Source: RGIG3009 sp045595445 (GTDB taxonomy: Bacteria; Bacillota; Clostridia; Oscillospirales; Acutalibacteraceae). From it: DNA of 50,021 nt. Within the stretch, counting starts at the first letter, position 1. Each line of letters opens with the position of its first letter. The stretch spans positions 1 through 50,021 of the forward strand of contig JAZOAK010000065.1 in the NCBI GenBank assembly GCA_045595445.1, written 5' to 3'. Made by a program: the position numbers and the translations under genes. Below, piece by piece: positions 33,739-42,171 of the stretch. The notes below the pieces were generated by a model. The model did no database searches. It was given only the letters and a program-made list of their open reading frames with translations, and had not been told where the DNA came from.

Positions 33739-35046
33739 ATGATAAGACAGTTTGCAGTTTCTTTCAGCATTCTCTTTGTTATAGCGTTGCTTGGCGGGTG
33801 CGGTTCACAGATGCCGCCGGTAGAAAACGGTACCACTACGATGGTTGACGGTGCAAATGTTACCACCTCTGCGGGTGAGCCCACGGAGGATGGTGTGCAG
33901 ACCACTTCTACCGGAGGGGCGTCATCTGCTGCCTCTTCGACAACAACCAACCAAACAACCGTGGCAAAACCTTCGGGGAGTACCGGATCGACAACCGTTT
34001 CCACTACCACACCGACCGCGGCACCGACGGTACACACTTTAACACCGCTTGCCTCATCCTCGTATTACGGTTTATCCGAGTTAAAACGGTTGTCCAACAG
34101 CACGGCGCTTGTGGATGCTTATGAAAAGATCGTTAAGGCGGTACAGAACTGCCAAACGACCATCACTATGGATGAAAAGTTGACGAAGGCAGAGCTTCTA
34201 AAGGTGTTTAATTACTATTATGCCGATTATCCTCAGCACTTTTGGTGCGACGGAAGTATTCGTTATGCGGTTTCAAGTCGCAGCAACAAAGTTACTCAAT
34301 TGCAATTGAGTTATACGATGACAGGGGATCAGTTGCTTCAAGCACAAACCAAATTCAAAAAAGCAGTCGTTGATTTTTTGGGAATCGCCGCGACCGGGCG
34401 GAATGAATACGAACGCGAACTATTATTACACAATGCGTTAGCAAAACACGTGACCTATCAAGAGGGCGATAATGCTCATGATGCGTATGGCGCACTCGTG
34501 AGAGGAAAAGCTGTGTGCGAGGGATATGCCCGCGCGTTTCAGTATTTATTGTATCAATCGGGCATCCAGTGTTTGATAGCAGAGGGGGAGAGTGTTAATC
34601 CCTTTACCGGTTTGTCCGAAGGTCACGCATGGAACGTGGTGCGTATTGACGGTCAGTATTATCATGTGGATCCTACTTGGGACGATACGAACAATATGAA
34701 CACACCGGTTGTATATGCGTATTTTAACTTGACGACTGCACAGATCGCTGATGACCATACGGTCAATAGTGAAAACAGATATGCTTTACCAAATTGTGTG
34801 GCGACGGCAAACAACTTCCACGTCAAAAACGGAACGCGATTGACAACGTATACCGTGGACAGCGTTGCGCGAATGTTAAACAAGACGGGGGACACGCATA
34901 TCTATTGTATTAGCGGTGCAGAGGCCTTTGTTGACTGGTTTAATACAAATCACAATGCCGTTTTGCGACAAATGGGGATTAACCACAGTTATTCGTTTAG
35001 TATGCTTTATACAGGCAATGAGGTTGTCGTGCGGTTGACAACGTAA
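33739..35046 (+). CDS. Transglutaminase-like domain lipoprotein
   Basis: The 435-residue product is exported and lipid-anchored: the signal peptide MIRQFAVSFSILFVIALLGGCG has lipobox LGGC. A Thr/Ser-rich spacer (about 30-105) follows and should stretch through the wall. The transglutaminase/protease-like core spans about 210-330 with Cys in GKAVCEGYARAFQYLL, His in GHAWNVVRIDGQYYHVD and Asp in VDPTWDD, a complete triad. Such proteins may act as cysteine proteases or wall-modifying enzymes; the substrate is unknown. It is monocistronic with its own strong promoter. Confidence 0.88.
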   Translation: MIRQFAVSFSILFVIALLGGCGSQMPPVENGTTTMVDGANVTTSAGEPTEDGVQTTSTGGASSAASSTTTNQTTVAKPSGSTGSTTVSTTTPTAAPTVHTLTPLASSSYYGLSELKRLSNSTALVDAYEKIVKAVQNCQTTITMDEKLTKAELLKVFNYYYADYPQHFWCDGSIRYAVSSRSNKVTQLQLSYTMTGDQLLQAQTKFKKAVVDFLGIAATGRNEYERELLLHNALAKHVTYQEGDNAHDAYGALVRGKAVCEGYARAFQYLLYQSGIQCLIAEGESVNPFTGLSEGHAWNVVRIDGQYYHVDPTWDDTNNMNTPVVYAYFNLTTAQIADDHTVNSENRYALPNCVATANNFHVKNGTRLTTYTVDSVARMLNKTGDTHIYCISGAEAFVDWFNTNHNAVLRQMGINHSYSFSMLYTGNEVVVRLTT

Positions 35047-35053
35047 CGAATGC

Positions 35054-35082
35054 TTGCATTTTCGACATATTTGTGGTAAAAT
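35054..35082 (+). promoter_or_regulatory. Sigma-A promoter for the DegV gene
   Basis: TTGCAT at 35054-35059 and TAAAAT at 35077-35082 have a 17-base spacer, 30 bases before the TTG start. Confidence 0.7.
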
Positions 35083-35111
35083 AACGTACGTTATAAAGGG
35101 AGGAATACGCT

Positions 35112-35966
35112 TTGAGTAAAAAGGTTTTGCTGACTGCGGACAGCACTTGTGATTTAAGCGAAGAGATCAAAGAACGCTTCCACGTCATCACGCACCCGCT
35201 TCACGTTGTTTTGGAAGAGAAAAGCTATGACGACGGTGTTGATTTGATGCCGGACGACATTTATCGCACATACGAAGAAAAAAAGGTTTTGCCGAAAACG
35301 GCGGCTGTTAACGCGGCCGAGTTTACCGATTTCTTTACGCCGTATTTAGAACAAGGGTATGAGATCGTACACATTAATTTGGGCTCCGGTCTGTCGGTTA
35401 CCCACACCAACTGCCGTATGGCAGCAGCTGATTTGGACGGTGTCTATGTGGTGGATAGCTGTAACCTCTCAACCGGCAGCGGTCTGCTGGTCCTGGAAGC
35501 TGCTGAGCGTATTGCCGCCGGTATGTCGGCTGAGCAGGTTGCTTGCGAGGTGCAGGAACTTGCCTCAAAAGTCAGTGCAAGCTTTGTGTTGGATACATTG
35601 GAGTTTTTGCACAAGGGCGGTCGTTGCTCTGCGCTTGCCATGATGGGTGCCAACTTGCTACAACTGAAACCTTGCATTGAGGTGGATAACACCTGCGGAA
35701 AAATGAGCGTCGGCAAGAAATATCGCGGCTCGTTGGATAAGTGCTTGCAGCAATATGTGCAGGATAAGCTCGACGGTCGCACCGATATTCGTACGAACCG
35801 CATCTTTATCACACATTCCGGTATTTCAGAAGAGCGCATCGCAATGGTGAAAGCCGAGGTTGAGAAATATCAAACGTTTGATGAAATTTTGATTACCCGC
35901 GCCGGTTGTACCATTTCTTCACATTGCGGTCCGAATACGCTCGGTGTTTTGTTTATGACGAAATAA
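35112..35966 (+). CDS. DegV family fatty-acid-binding protein
   Basis: DegV/FakB proteins hold a fatty acid and can present it to FakA kinase for phospholipid synthesis. The 284 residues show VLLTADSTCDLSEEI, THPLHVVLEEKSYDDGVDLMPDDIY, INLGSGLSVTHTNCRMAA and VYVVDSCNLSTGSGLLVLEAA, with C-terminal HCGPNTLGVLFM. The start is TTG at 35112, with GGGAGG 8 bases before it; no ATG is in a better place. No fakA-like gene is in the window. It is monocistronic between its own promoter and terminator. Confidence 0.93.
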   Translation: MSKKVLLTADSTCDLSEEIKERFHVITHPLHVVLEEKSYDDGVDLMPDDIYRTYEEKKVLPKTAAVNAAEFTDFFTPYLEQGYEIVHINLGSGLSVTHTNCRMAAADLDGVYVVDSCNLSTGSGLLVLEAAERIAAGMSAEQVACEVQELASKVSASFVLDTLEFLHKGGRCSALAMMGANLLQLKPCIEVDNTCGKMSVGKKYRGSLDKCLQQYVQDKLDGRTDIRTNRIFITHSGISEERIAMVKAEVEKYQTFDEILITRAGCTISSHCGPNTLGVLFMTK

Positions 35967-35973
35967 CAGTAAA

Positions 35974-36006
35974 AGACCTCTCATCCATCGATGAGAGGTC
36001 TTTTTT
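35974..36006. terminator. Bidirectional terminator after the DegV gene
   Basis: AGACCTCTCATC (35974-35985) and GATGAGAGGTCT (35990-36001) form a 12-base-pair hairpin, with AAAA before and TTTTTT after. It serves the convergent small gene too. Confidence 0.92.
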
Positions 36007-36271
36007 ATATGATCGTTAAAATACGTAATGCCAGCGCACCTATACCGACACCCATCAAAAACAACCCCCAATATCGCACCAGCCGCAGTCGTCTGGCGCG
36101 TTTGAGTCCGGTGTAGCCGGTGGCGGTGTTGACTAAGCGGTGCGCTTCTGCATCCAAAAGGGCGGGGGAGGCTTCTTTGCACTGTTGTCGCACAATAAAA
36201 AATACGCGTTCGAAGTATGGGTTTGTCGTATCGGTAACTTCCACGATCTGACGGCTGATTCCCTTAATCAT
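36005..36271 (-). CDS. Small membrane protein of unknown function (88 aa)
   Basis: I do not recognise a named family. The product begins MIKGISRQIVEVTDTTNPYFERVFFIVRQQCKEASPALLDAEAHRLV, a charged helical domain, and ends with a single transmembrane helix (YWGLFLMGVGIGALALRILTII) after the basic stretch RARRLRLVR, so the N-terminus should stay in the cytoplasm. GGAGGGTGCCGT precedes the start. A LexA-box-like site lies about 115 bases upstream of its start. It is convergent with the DegV gene and alone in its unit. Confidence 0.72.
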   Translation of the reverse strand: MIKGISRQIVEVTDTTNPYFERVFFIVRQQCKEASPALLDAEAHRLVNTATGYTGLKRARRLRLVRYWGLFLMGVGIGALALRILTII

Positions 36272-36385
36272 ACGGCACCCTCCACATGGGTATTTTTATT
36301 CACCGAAACGCATGTTTTATCGTCAAAACCGCGTTTCTTTCGGTGCTCGTTTTCAGTATGGTCAGAGAAGCAAAATTTATACCAA

Positions 36386-36399
36386 AAAACAGGTGTTCG
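36386..36399 (-). promoter_or_regulatory. LexA/DinR-box-like site
   Basis: On the minus strand the sequence CGAACACCTGTTTT fits the Gram-positive LexA consensus CGAACRNRYGTTYN at all but one defined position. It sits between a TTGGGT -35 and a TATAAA -10, where a repressor would block initiation. The downstream gene is the small membrane protein at 36005-36271. Confidence 0.35.
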
Positions 36400-36443
36400 A
36401 CCCAAAATATAACAATTTGTAAATTATTTGAAGAGGGGTCGAT

Positions 36444-36473
36444 TGTGGAAAACTCTGTTGAAAATGTGAACAA
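36444..36473 (+). promoter_or_regulatory. Cluster of three DnaA-box-like 9-mers
   Basis: TGTGGAAAA (36444-36452), TGTTGAAAA (36456-36464) and TGTGAACAA (36465-36473) differ from TGTGGATAA, the complement of the DnaA box TTATCCACA, by one, two and two bases. All face the same way, two of them abut, and they lie in an A+T-rich non-coding gap. No dnaA or dnaN is near, so this is a site candidate and not a proven origin. Confidence 0.35.
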
Positions 36474-36572
36474 ATCCCTATATTTCAAGGAGTTTTACGC
36501 CGATTTTTGATCGAAAAAAAGCGAAATTGACAGATATTTCCAATTTTTTAGATACGAACTGTTGAATTACCT

Positions 36573-37268
36573 TTACGGTTCGCGGCTTGTTAAGAACCAG
36601 ACCGCGCGTTCAACGGAATCACGCGAATTTCCCCAATCTGCGCCCTCTCCGCTGTTGCGATAGTCGAACATTTTGCAAAAATGCGACACGTCGCCGCGGA
36701 GTGTTTCAAGGTACTGTTTTGAGAGTGTGGCAGCGGCCTTTGAAAAGTCACCGACCGAGTGTTTATTCATGTTCTTTTGGGCGGCGGATACCAGCTCTGT
36801 AAAGTGGGGAAGACAAAGAGCTTCTTGCTCTTCAAACAACTGTCGAAATTCACGCTCCGATTCCCAAAGACGGCAGACGGTGGCCAGCATTCGCTCCATT
36901 GCCCACTCTACTTGATGGCAGATAAAACACGTTTCGGTGCGTGCGGCAGCCTTCTTGGCTTGCGACTTCGCAGCGGTGCCGATGAGGGGAAGACCGCTTT
37001 TGAAAATGACTTTTTCCATTTCATCCAAATGGCTTTCCAAAATCAGTGCAACACCGAGTCGATTACGTTGTTTAAGGATCATACGGAAATGATCGTAGCA
37101 AAATCCGAGACGATTTGTCTCAATGCGAACGTCCGGTTCCATCATGGCGGCACCGGTAATATATTCTGCCATTCGTTGTTCAAGCATATTGCGCATACGG
37201 CAGATAGGGCACCCTTCTTTGGGGTCAAACACCTCACTGATAGGGATATTCGTAATATCAGCGCGCAT
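36573..37268 (-). CDS. DUF6062-like protein with two CxxC/CxxHF modules
   Basis: I believe this matches DUF6062, a Clostridia family of unknown function. The 231 residues hold an internal repeat. Module 1 is CPICRMRNMLEQRM ... GFCYDHFRMIL (about 19-65). Module 2 is CFICHQVEWAMERML ... ALCLPHFTELV (about 113-160). Each is CxxC, about 33-36 residues, then CxxHF, so each could bind one zinc ion. There is no signal peptide. The start at 37268 follows AAAGGAG; the frame upstream to 37451 crosses the promoter and is not coding. It has its own promoter and is divergent from fba. Confidence 0.78.
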   Translation of the reverse strand: MRADITNIPISEVFDPKEGCPICRMRNMLEQRMAEYITGAAMMEPDVRIETNRLGFCYDHFRMILKQRNRLGVALILESHLDEMEKVIFKSGLPLIGTAAKSQAKKAAARTETCFICHQVEWAMERMLATVCRLWESEREFRQLFEEQEALCLPHFTELVSAAQKNMNKHSVGDFSKAAATLSKQYLETLRGDVSHFCKMFDYRNSGEGADWGNSRDSVERAVWFLTSREP

Positions 37269-37292
37269 CGTAATCACTCCTTTTACAGTCCC

Positions 37293-37321
37293 AGTATAGC
37301 AAAACCGAGGGAGTGAAACAA
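37293..37321 (-). promoter_or_regulatory. Sigma-A promoter for the DUF6062-like gene
   Basis: On the minus strand TTGTTT (37321-37316) and TATACT (37298-37293) have a 17-base spacer. Confidence 0.65.
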
Positions 37322-37360
37322 GTTTTTTTACAAAAACCGTTGTTTTTTTAACGAAATACT

Positions 37361-37388
37361 TTGCATAATAAAAATTTTGGTGTATAAT
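37361..37388 (+). promoter_or_regulatory. Sigma-A promoter for fba
   Basis: TTGCAT at 37361-37366 and TATAAT at 37383-37388 have a 16-base spacer and A+T-rich upstream DNA, as expected of a strong promoter. Confidence 0.78.
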
Positions 37389-37419
37389 AACCTCATAAAG
37401 AAATAGGAGGTCTTGTGTT

Positions 37420-38355
37420 ATGCCCCTCGTAAACACAAAAGAGATGTTCAAAAATGCTTATGACGGCGGATACGCGATTGGTGCGTTCAACGTCAACAAC
37501 ATGGAGATTATGCAAGGTATTGTTGAAGCTTGCAAGGAATTGAATTCTCCGGTTATTTTGCAGGTTTCCGGCTCTGCCAGAAAATATGCACATCATCCTT
37601 ACTTGTATCACATGGTACAAGCGGCTGTGGAGGAGACCGGTCTGCCGATCGCTCTGCACTTGGATCACGGTTCCAGTTTTGAGTTGTGCAAAGATTGTAT
37701 TGATGGCGGCTTCACTTCCGTAATGATCGACGGCTCGCATCTGCCCTATGAAGAAAACGTGGAGGTTACCCGCAAGGTGGTGGAGTATGCACATGCACGC
37801 GGTGTCACGGTTGAAGGTGAACTGGGGCAGCTCGCCGGTGTTGAGGATGAGGTTAGCGTTGAAGCCGATAAGGCCAACTATACCGACCCCGACCAGGTGC
37901 TGGACTTCGTAACGCGCACAGGCGTGGACTCGCTTGCTATTGCTATCGGTACCAGCCACGGTGCCTTCAAATTCAAGCCCGGTCAGAAGCCGCAACTTCG
38001 TTTTGATATTCTCCGTGAGGTTATGAACCGCTTGCCCGGTTTCCCGATTGTGTTGCACGGCGCTTCTTCGGTTATGCCGGAATATGTGTCGGTTGTGAAC
38101 CAGTACGGCGGTGAGATGGCGGATGCCATCGGTATTCCGCAGGATATGTTGCGTGAGGCCGCTTCGTTGGCTGTCTGCAAGATCAACGTTGACTCTGACT
38201 TGCGTTTGGCAATGACTGCCGGTATTCGTCGCCACTTGGCAGAGAATCCGAAGCATTTCGATCCTCGTCAGTATCTCGGCGACGGTCGCGCCTGCATTAC
38301 CGAGGTCGTGAAACACAAGATTCAGAACGTTCTCGGCAGTGCCGATCGCGCATAA
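37420..38355 (+). CDS. fba: Class II fructose-1,6-bisphosphate aldolase
   Basis: This zinc-dependent aldolase interconverts fructose-1,6-bisphosphate with dihydroxyacetone phosphate and glyceraldehyde-3-phosphate in glycolysis. The 311 residues have YAIGAFNVNNMEIMQGIV, the metal and catalytic segment LHLDHGSSFELCKDCIDGGFTSVMIDGS (about 82-109), VEGELGQLAG and GTSHGAFKFK. C-terminal zinc and phosphate sites are in IVLHGASSVMPEYV and INVDSDLRLAM. GGAGG precedes the ATG. The gene stands alone, between its own promoter and a terminator. A tagatose-bisphosphate or related substrate is possible in this family, but aldolase is most likely. Confidence 0.95.
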   Translation: MPLVNTKEMFKNAYDGGYAIGAFNVNNMEIMQGIVEACKELNSPVILQVSGSARKYAHHPYLYHMVQAAVEETGLPIALHLDHGSSFELCKDCIDGGFTSVMIDGSHLPYEENVEVTRKVVEYAHARGVTVEGELGQLAGVEDEVSVEADKANYTDPDQVLDFVTRTGVDSLAIAIGTSHGAFKFKPGQKPQLRFDILREVMNRLPGFPIVLHGASSVMPEYVSVVNQYGGEMADAIGIPQDMLREAASLAVCKINVDSDLRLAMTAGIRRHLAENPKHFDPRQYLGDGRACITEVVKHKIQNVLGSADRA

Positions 38356-38367
38356 TGTTATCCACTC

Positions 38368-38395
38368 GAAAACCCCGCTGTTCGGCGGGGTTTTC
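38368..38395 (+). terminator. Rho-independent terminator after fba
   Basis: GAAAACCCCGC (38368-38378) pairs with GCGGGGTTTTC (38385-38395); the T run is partly in the stem. It ends 21 bases before polA. Confidence 0.88.
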
Positions 38396-38415
38396 TTTAA
38401 GAAAGGGCGTATAGT

Positions 38416-40935
38416 ATGCGGCTTTTGATTATTGACGGAAACAGTATTCTAAACCGTGCTTTTTACGGGATTAAGGTGCTGACAACGCATGACGGTGTTC
38501 CTACCAATGCGTTGGTCGGTTTTCTCAATATTTATTTTCGCTTGCTTGAACAGACCAAAGCGGACGCGGTAGCGGTCGCTTTTGACCGTAAGGCGCCGAC
38601 GTTCCGTCATCAGTTGTATGAAGCATATAAAGCGGGCCGCAAGGGAATGCCCGAAGAACTGGCACAGCAATTGCCGCTCATCAAGGAACTACTGACTTAT
38701 ATGGGGTGTACGGTGGTCGAGCAGGATGGATACGAAGCGGACGATATTCTCGGCACATTATCGGCGGTGGCACAGGCCCGGAACGTGCCGTGTTATATTG
38801 CAACGGGTGACCGCGATTCACTCCAACTTGTTTCTAATGAAGTCACCGTCCTTCTTGCGGCTACCCGTATGGGAAAACCTGAAACCATTTTTTTTGATCC
38901 CGACGCTGTTTATGAAAAATATGGGCTGACCCCCAACGCACTGATCGACTTAAAGGCATTGATGGGTGACACCAGCGATAATATTCCTGGCGTGCCCGGT
39001 GTTGGTGAAAAAACGGCTTTGGATCTTTTGCATCAGTTTGGCACATTGGACGGCGTGTATGACCATTTAAGCGACGTGCGCGAATCGTTGCGCCGTAAAT
39101 TAGAGGACGGAAAAGACAGCGCTTATCTCAGCCGAAAATTAGGGGAGATCTGCCGCAACATGCCGATGGATACGGAGCTTACGCACTATGCGCTCCGTCC
39201 GCTCCAAAAAACGGAACTCGCCGCGCTGATGACGCGTCTTGAACTTTTCAAGATCATGGAACGCCTTGAACTTGACGGCGCGGATCTTCCGAAGGATACC
39301 GAACAACCTGTTGCATTAACTGTCGTTCCGTTTGATGAATTGACAACAAACGGCGCTTTTACCGTTTGGTTGCAAGACGAAACTGCCTATATTACGGCTG
39401 ATGGTTTGATTGCGACGGTACTCTCCTCCTTGCCAAAATTTTTGAATTTTCTTGAAAATCCCGCGATAGCAAAACGCACAGCCGATACGAAAGCTCTGGC
39501 GGCTCATGCGCTTTCTTATCATCGTACACTCGCAAACGTTACGATGGATGCGGTGCTTGCCGCGTATCTGCTTAACCCGTTGGCATCTTCGTATGATTTG
39601 CCGCGTTTGGCACAGGAATACGCTGTTGCCGTACCGGATGGCGACCAACCGCTTGAAGCGCGTCTGCTTGCCCCGTTATGCGATAAACTGGAAACGGAGA
39701 TTCATGCCGCCGAACAGGATGCGCTCTTGCGGGAAATGGAAATTCCGCTCAGCATTGTACTTGCTTCTATGGAGCAGGTTGGATTTGCCGTTGACGGCGA
39801 GGGCGTTGCCGCCTTCGGTAATATGCTCGAAGCGCAATTAAACACGCTGATTGCCTCTATTGAAGAACAGGTCGGATATTCTTTTAATCTCAATTCTCCA
39901 AAGCAGTTGGCAAAAGCCTTGTTTGAGGATTTAGGACTTCCCGCTAAAAAGAAAACAAAATCGGGGTATTCCACCAATGCAGAAGTGCTCGAAAGCCTGC
40001 GCTTGGCACATCCCGTGGTGGATATGATCTTACAGTACCGCACATTATCAAAACTCAAATCAACGTATTGTGACGGCTTGTTAAAAGTGATAGCCCCCGA
40101 TGGACGAATCCACACCTCATTTAATCAAACCGAAACGCGCACCGGTCGTATTTCGTCAACGGAACCAAATCTTCAAAATATTCCTGTGCGGCAGGAATTG
40201 GGACGCGAACTGCGTCGTTTCTTCCGTGCAAAGGATGGTTACGTGCTGTGTGATGCCGACTATTCCCAGATTGAACTGCGTGTGCTTGCCGCTTTATCGG
40301 GTGATCAAACGATGGTGAATGCCTTTAATAACGAGGATGATATTCATCGTATTACTGCTTCGCAAGTGTTCGATGTGCCCGAGGAAATGGTCACGCCGCT
40401 TATGCGTTCACAGGCGAAAGCTGTGAACTTCGGCATCGTATACGGTATAGGGGCACATTCGCTTTCTGAGGATATTCACGTCAGCTACGGTGAAGCCAAA
40501 CGTTATATCGAACAATATCTCGCGCGGTACAGTGCGGTTGCCGGATATATGGAGGAATTGATTGAAACGGCAAAGCAGACCGGTTATGCTGCCACGCTGT
40601 TTAACCGTCGTCGTCCGTTGCCGGAGTTGCGGGTCTCGAATCACATGACGCGCGCGTTCGGTGAGCGCGTTGCACGCAACATGCCTATTCAGGGGACGGC
40701 CGCGGACATCATTAAATTTGCGATGATTCGTGTTCACGATCGTCTGTGTCGAGAGCAAGTGGACGCCAAGTTGATCTTGCAGGTGCACGATGAATTAATC
40801 GTGGAAGCATCAGAAAGTGATGCCGATCGTGTGGAAACGATCTTGCGTGAAGAAATGGAACATGCGGCAACGCTGTCTGTTCGTTTGAGAGCCGACGTTC
40901 ATACCGGAAAAACGTGGTATGATGCGAAATCTTAA
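38416..40935 (+). CDS. polA: DNA polymerase I (3'-5' exonuclease domain apparently inactive)
   Basis: PolA fills gaps and removes Okazaki primers. The 839-residue protein has an N-terminal 5' nuclease domain (about 1-290) with LLIIDGNSILNRAFYG, ATGDRDSLQLV and GDTSDNIPGVPGVGEKTALDLL. The middle exonuclease-like domain (about 300-460) reads FTVWLQDETAYIT where the DxE metal site would be, so proofreading is probably lost, as in Bacillus and Thermus Pol I. The polymerase domain follows with motif A DADYSQIELRVLAALSGD, motif B RSQAKAVNFGIVYGIG and motif C VHDELIVEAS. It overlaps the stop of a convergent gene by 4 bases. Confidence 0.97.
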   Translation: MRLLIIDGNSILNRAFYGIKVLTTHDGVPTNALVGFLNIYFRLLEQTKADAVAVAFDRKAPTFRHQLYEAYKAGRKGMPEELAQQLPLIKELLTYMGCTVVEQDGYEADDILGTLSAVAQARNVPCYIATGDRDSLQLVSNEVTVLLAATRMGKPETIFFDPDAVYEKYGLTPNALIDLKALMGDTSDNIPGVPGVGEKTALDLLHQFGTLDGVYDHLSDVRESLRRKLEDGKDSAYLSRKLGEICRNMPMDTELTHYALRPLQKTELAALMTRLELFKIMERLELDGADLPKDTEQPVALTVVPFDELTTNGAFTVWLQDETAYITADGLIATVLSSLPKFLNFLENPAIAKRTADTKALAAHALSYHRTLANVTMDAVLAAYLLNPLASSYDLPRLAQEYAVAVPDGDQPLEARLLAPLCDKLETEIHAAEQDALLREMEIPLSIVLASMEQVGFAVDGEGVAAFGNMLEAQLNTLIASIEEQVGYSFNLNSPKQLAKALFEDLGLPAKKKTKSGYSTNAEVLESLRLAHPVVDMILQYRTLSKLKSTYCDGLLKVIAPDGRIHTSFNQTETRTGRISSTEPNLQNIPVRQELGRELRRFFRAKDGYVLCDADYSQIELRVLAALSGDQTMVNAFNNEDDIHRITASQVFDVPEEMVTPLMRSQAKAVNFGIVYGIGAHSLSEDIHVSYGEAKRYIEQYLARYSAVAGYMEELIETAKQTGYAATLFNRRRPLPELRVSNHMTRAFGERVARNMPIQGTAADIIKFAMIRVHDRLCREQVDAKLILQVHDELIVEASESDADRVETILREEMEHAATLSVRLRADVHTGKTWYDAKS

Positions 40936-42044
40936 TAGCGAGAATGGCGATAACGATACACACTCATGGCGATTCCCACACCGAGAAACAATGTCAGCAG
41001 GGAACTTCCGCCGGCGCTGAAAAAGGGGAGGGTAATCCCGAGCACCGGCATCACGCGTAGTGTCATGCCGATGTTGATAATTGCCTGCGTGGCAGTTAAG
41101 GCGAACAGCCCTATGCATAGTAATTTGCCGATTGGTTCTGCGGATTTTCGCGCGCTGCGGTACAAAAGCAGCAGAATGAGCGTGAACAGTACTAATACCA
41201 GTACAGCACCGAGAAATCCAAATTCTTCGCCTGCAACGGTAAAGATGAAGTCGTTTTGTCTGGCGTAGAGGTTATCTTCGCCGCCTTGTAGGTATCCTAC
41301 ACCGTATAAGCCGCCTGCGCCAATTGCCGTGACACTGAGTTCTTGTTGCCAACCGGTGGTGTTACGATACGCATCGATTTGGAACAAACAGAGAAAGCGC
41401 GCCTTTTTATCGGGAGTCATCTGTTGCCAAACAAGCGGTGCTATGGTAACAAGTGAAACGCTTCCGCCGATGATGTACCCAAGCGGCAATCCGCCGACAA
41501 TTAGCAATGTCGCAAACACTACAATGCAAACGAAAGCGTTGCCGTCGTCCCCTTGTAAAAATATCAGTAGTATGGGGATCGCACCGTGGGCGCACACTCC
41601 CAAAAGCGGAAGCGGCTTGCGAATACGATTGCCAAGTGTGGCGATATGATACGAGAGGGTAACAACAAACACAATTTTAAGCAACTCGGACGGTTGAAAT
41701 AAGAAACTTTGTGATCCGAGCGGGATTAACAGCCAGTTACGATCATCCGTGCCGGGGACCTCATACCCCAGCGATGTGAAGGTTAGTGCCATTAATATAA
41801 GTGACGGTGCTGCGAGAAGATACCAATGTGTGGCGAGCTGCCGATACTGTATGAGCGAAACATAGCATGCCATCGGTATGCCGAGAAGCAAACAAAATGC
41901 TTGCATGGTCGGGTTGCCGCCTGCACCGGAACTGCTTGCGGAATGGATCAAAAGCAGTCCGTATAAGGAAGCGGCGACACAACTGCTAAGCAGCAGCCAA
42001 TCGGTGTTGCATATCCATTGTTTTAGATTGTGCGTGCGGTTCAT
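40932..42044 (-). CDS. FtsW/RodA/SpoVE family SEDS protein
   Basis: SEDS proteins polymerise peptidoglycan glycan strands from lipid II together with a partner transpeptidase. The 370-residue product has about 10 membrane helices. Visible motifs are LLLIHSASSSG near helix 1, VPGTDDRNWLLIPLGSQSFLFQPSELLKIVFVVTLSYHIA (the FQPSE segment, about 135-158), AVLVLVLFTLILLLLYRSARK, and the C-terminal NIGMTLRVMPVLGITLPFFSAGGSSLLT with the conserved LPFFSxGGSS. The start at 42044 follows GGGGTGAAGG; the frame to 42347 overlaps tsaE and is not used. RodA versus FtsW cannot be settled without a tree. No cognate PBP is adjacent. Confidence 0.93.
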   Translation of the reverse strand: MNRTHNLKQWICNTDWLLLSSCVAASLYGLLLIHSASSSGAGGNPTMQAFCLLLGIPMACYVSLIQYRQLATHWYLLAAPSLILMALTFTSLGYEVPGTDDRNWLLIPLGSQSFLFQPSELLKIVFVVTLSYHIATLGNRIRKPLPLLGVCAHGAIPILLIFLQGDDGNAFVCIVVFATLLIVGGLPLGYIIGGSVSLVTIAPLVWQQMTPDKKARFLCLFQIDAYRNTTGWQQELSVTAIGAGGLYGVGYLQGGEDNLYARQNDFIFTVAGEEFGFLGAVLVLVLFTLILLLLYRSARKSAEPIGKLLCIGLFALTATQAIINIGMTLRVMPVLGITLPFFSAGGSSLLTLFLGVGIAMSVYRYRHSRY

Positions 42045-42171
42045 ACCTTCACCCCATGTTTTAGTATGAGCCTTCTTGCAGAAAACTTTTCGAAATGTTG
42101 GATTTTCCTCTTTTCGAAACCGAAATTTTGTGATACTATAAGAGAAACAGCCGATAGAAAGGGACGGAAGT

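Larger units (their letters stand above)
36272..36572. other. 301-base intergenic stretch with no gene
   Basis: No coding signal is credible here: the only sizeable frame (36286-36510) has no ribosome site and odd composition. The stretch is A+T-richer than its surroundings. It holds a minus-strand promoter-like pair TTGGGT-18-TATAAA (36405 to 36376) with a LexA-box-like sequence in the spacer, and a run of three DnaA-box-like 9-mers at 36444-36473. It lies between the 88-residue membrane protein gene and the DUF6062-like gene, both on the minus strand. Confidence 0.6.

Noticed and set aside
36286..36510. Possible 74-residue gene in the intergenic gap
   Set aside because: No ribosome site, no family, and it runs across promoter-like and DnaA-box-like sequence.
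37393..38316. 307-codon open frame antisense to fba
   Set aside because: It begins within the fba coding region and ends in its leader; the sense gene is certain and the antisense protein resembles nothing.
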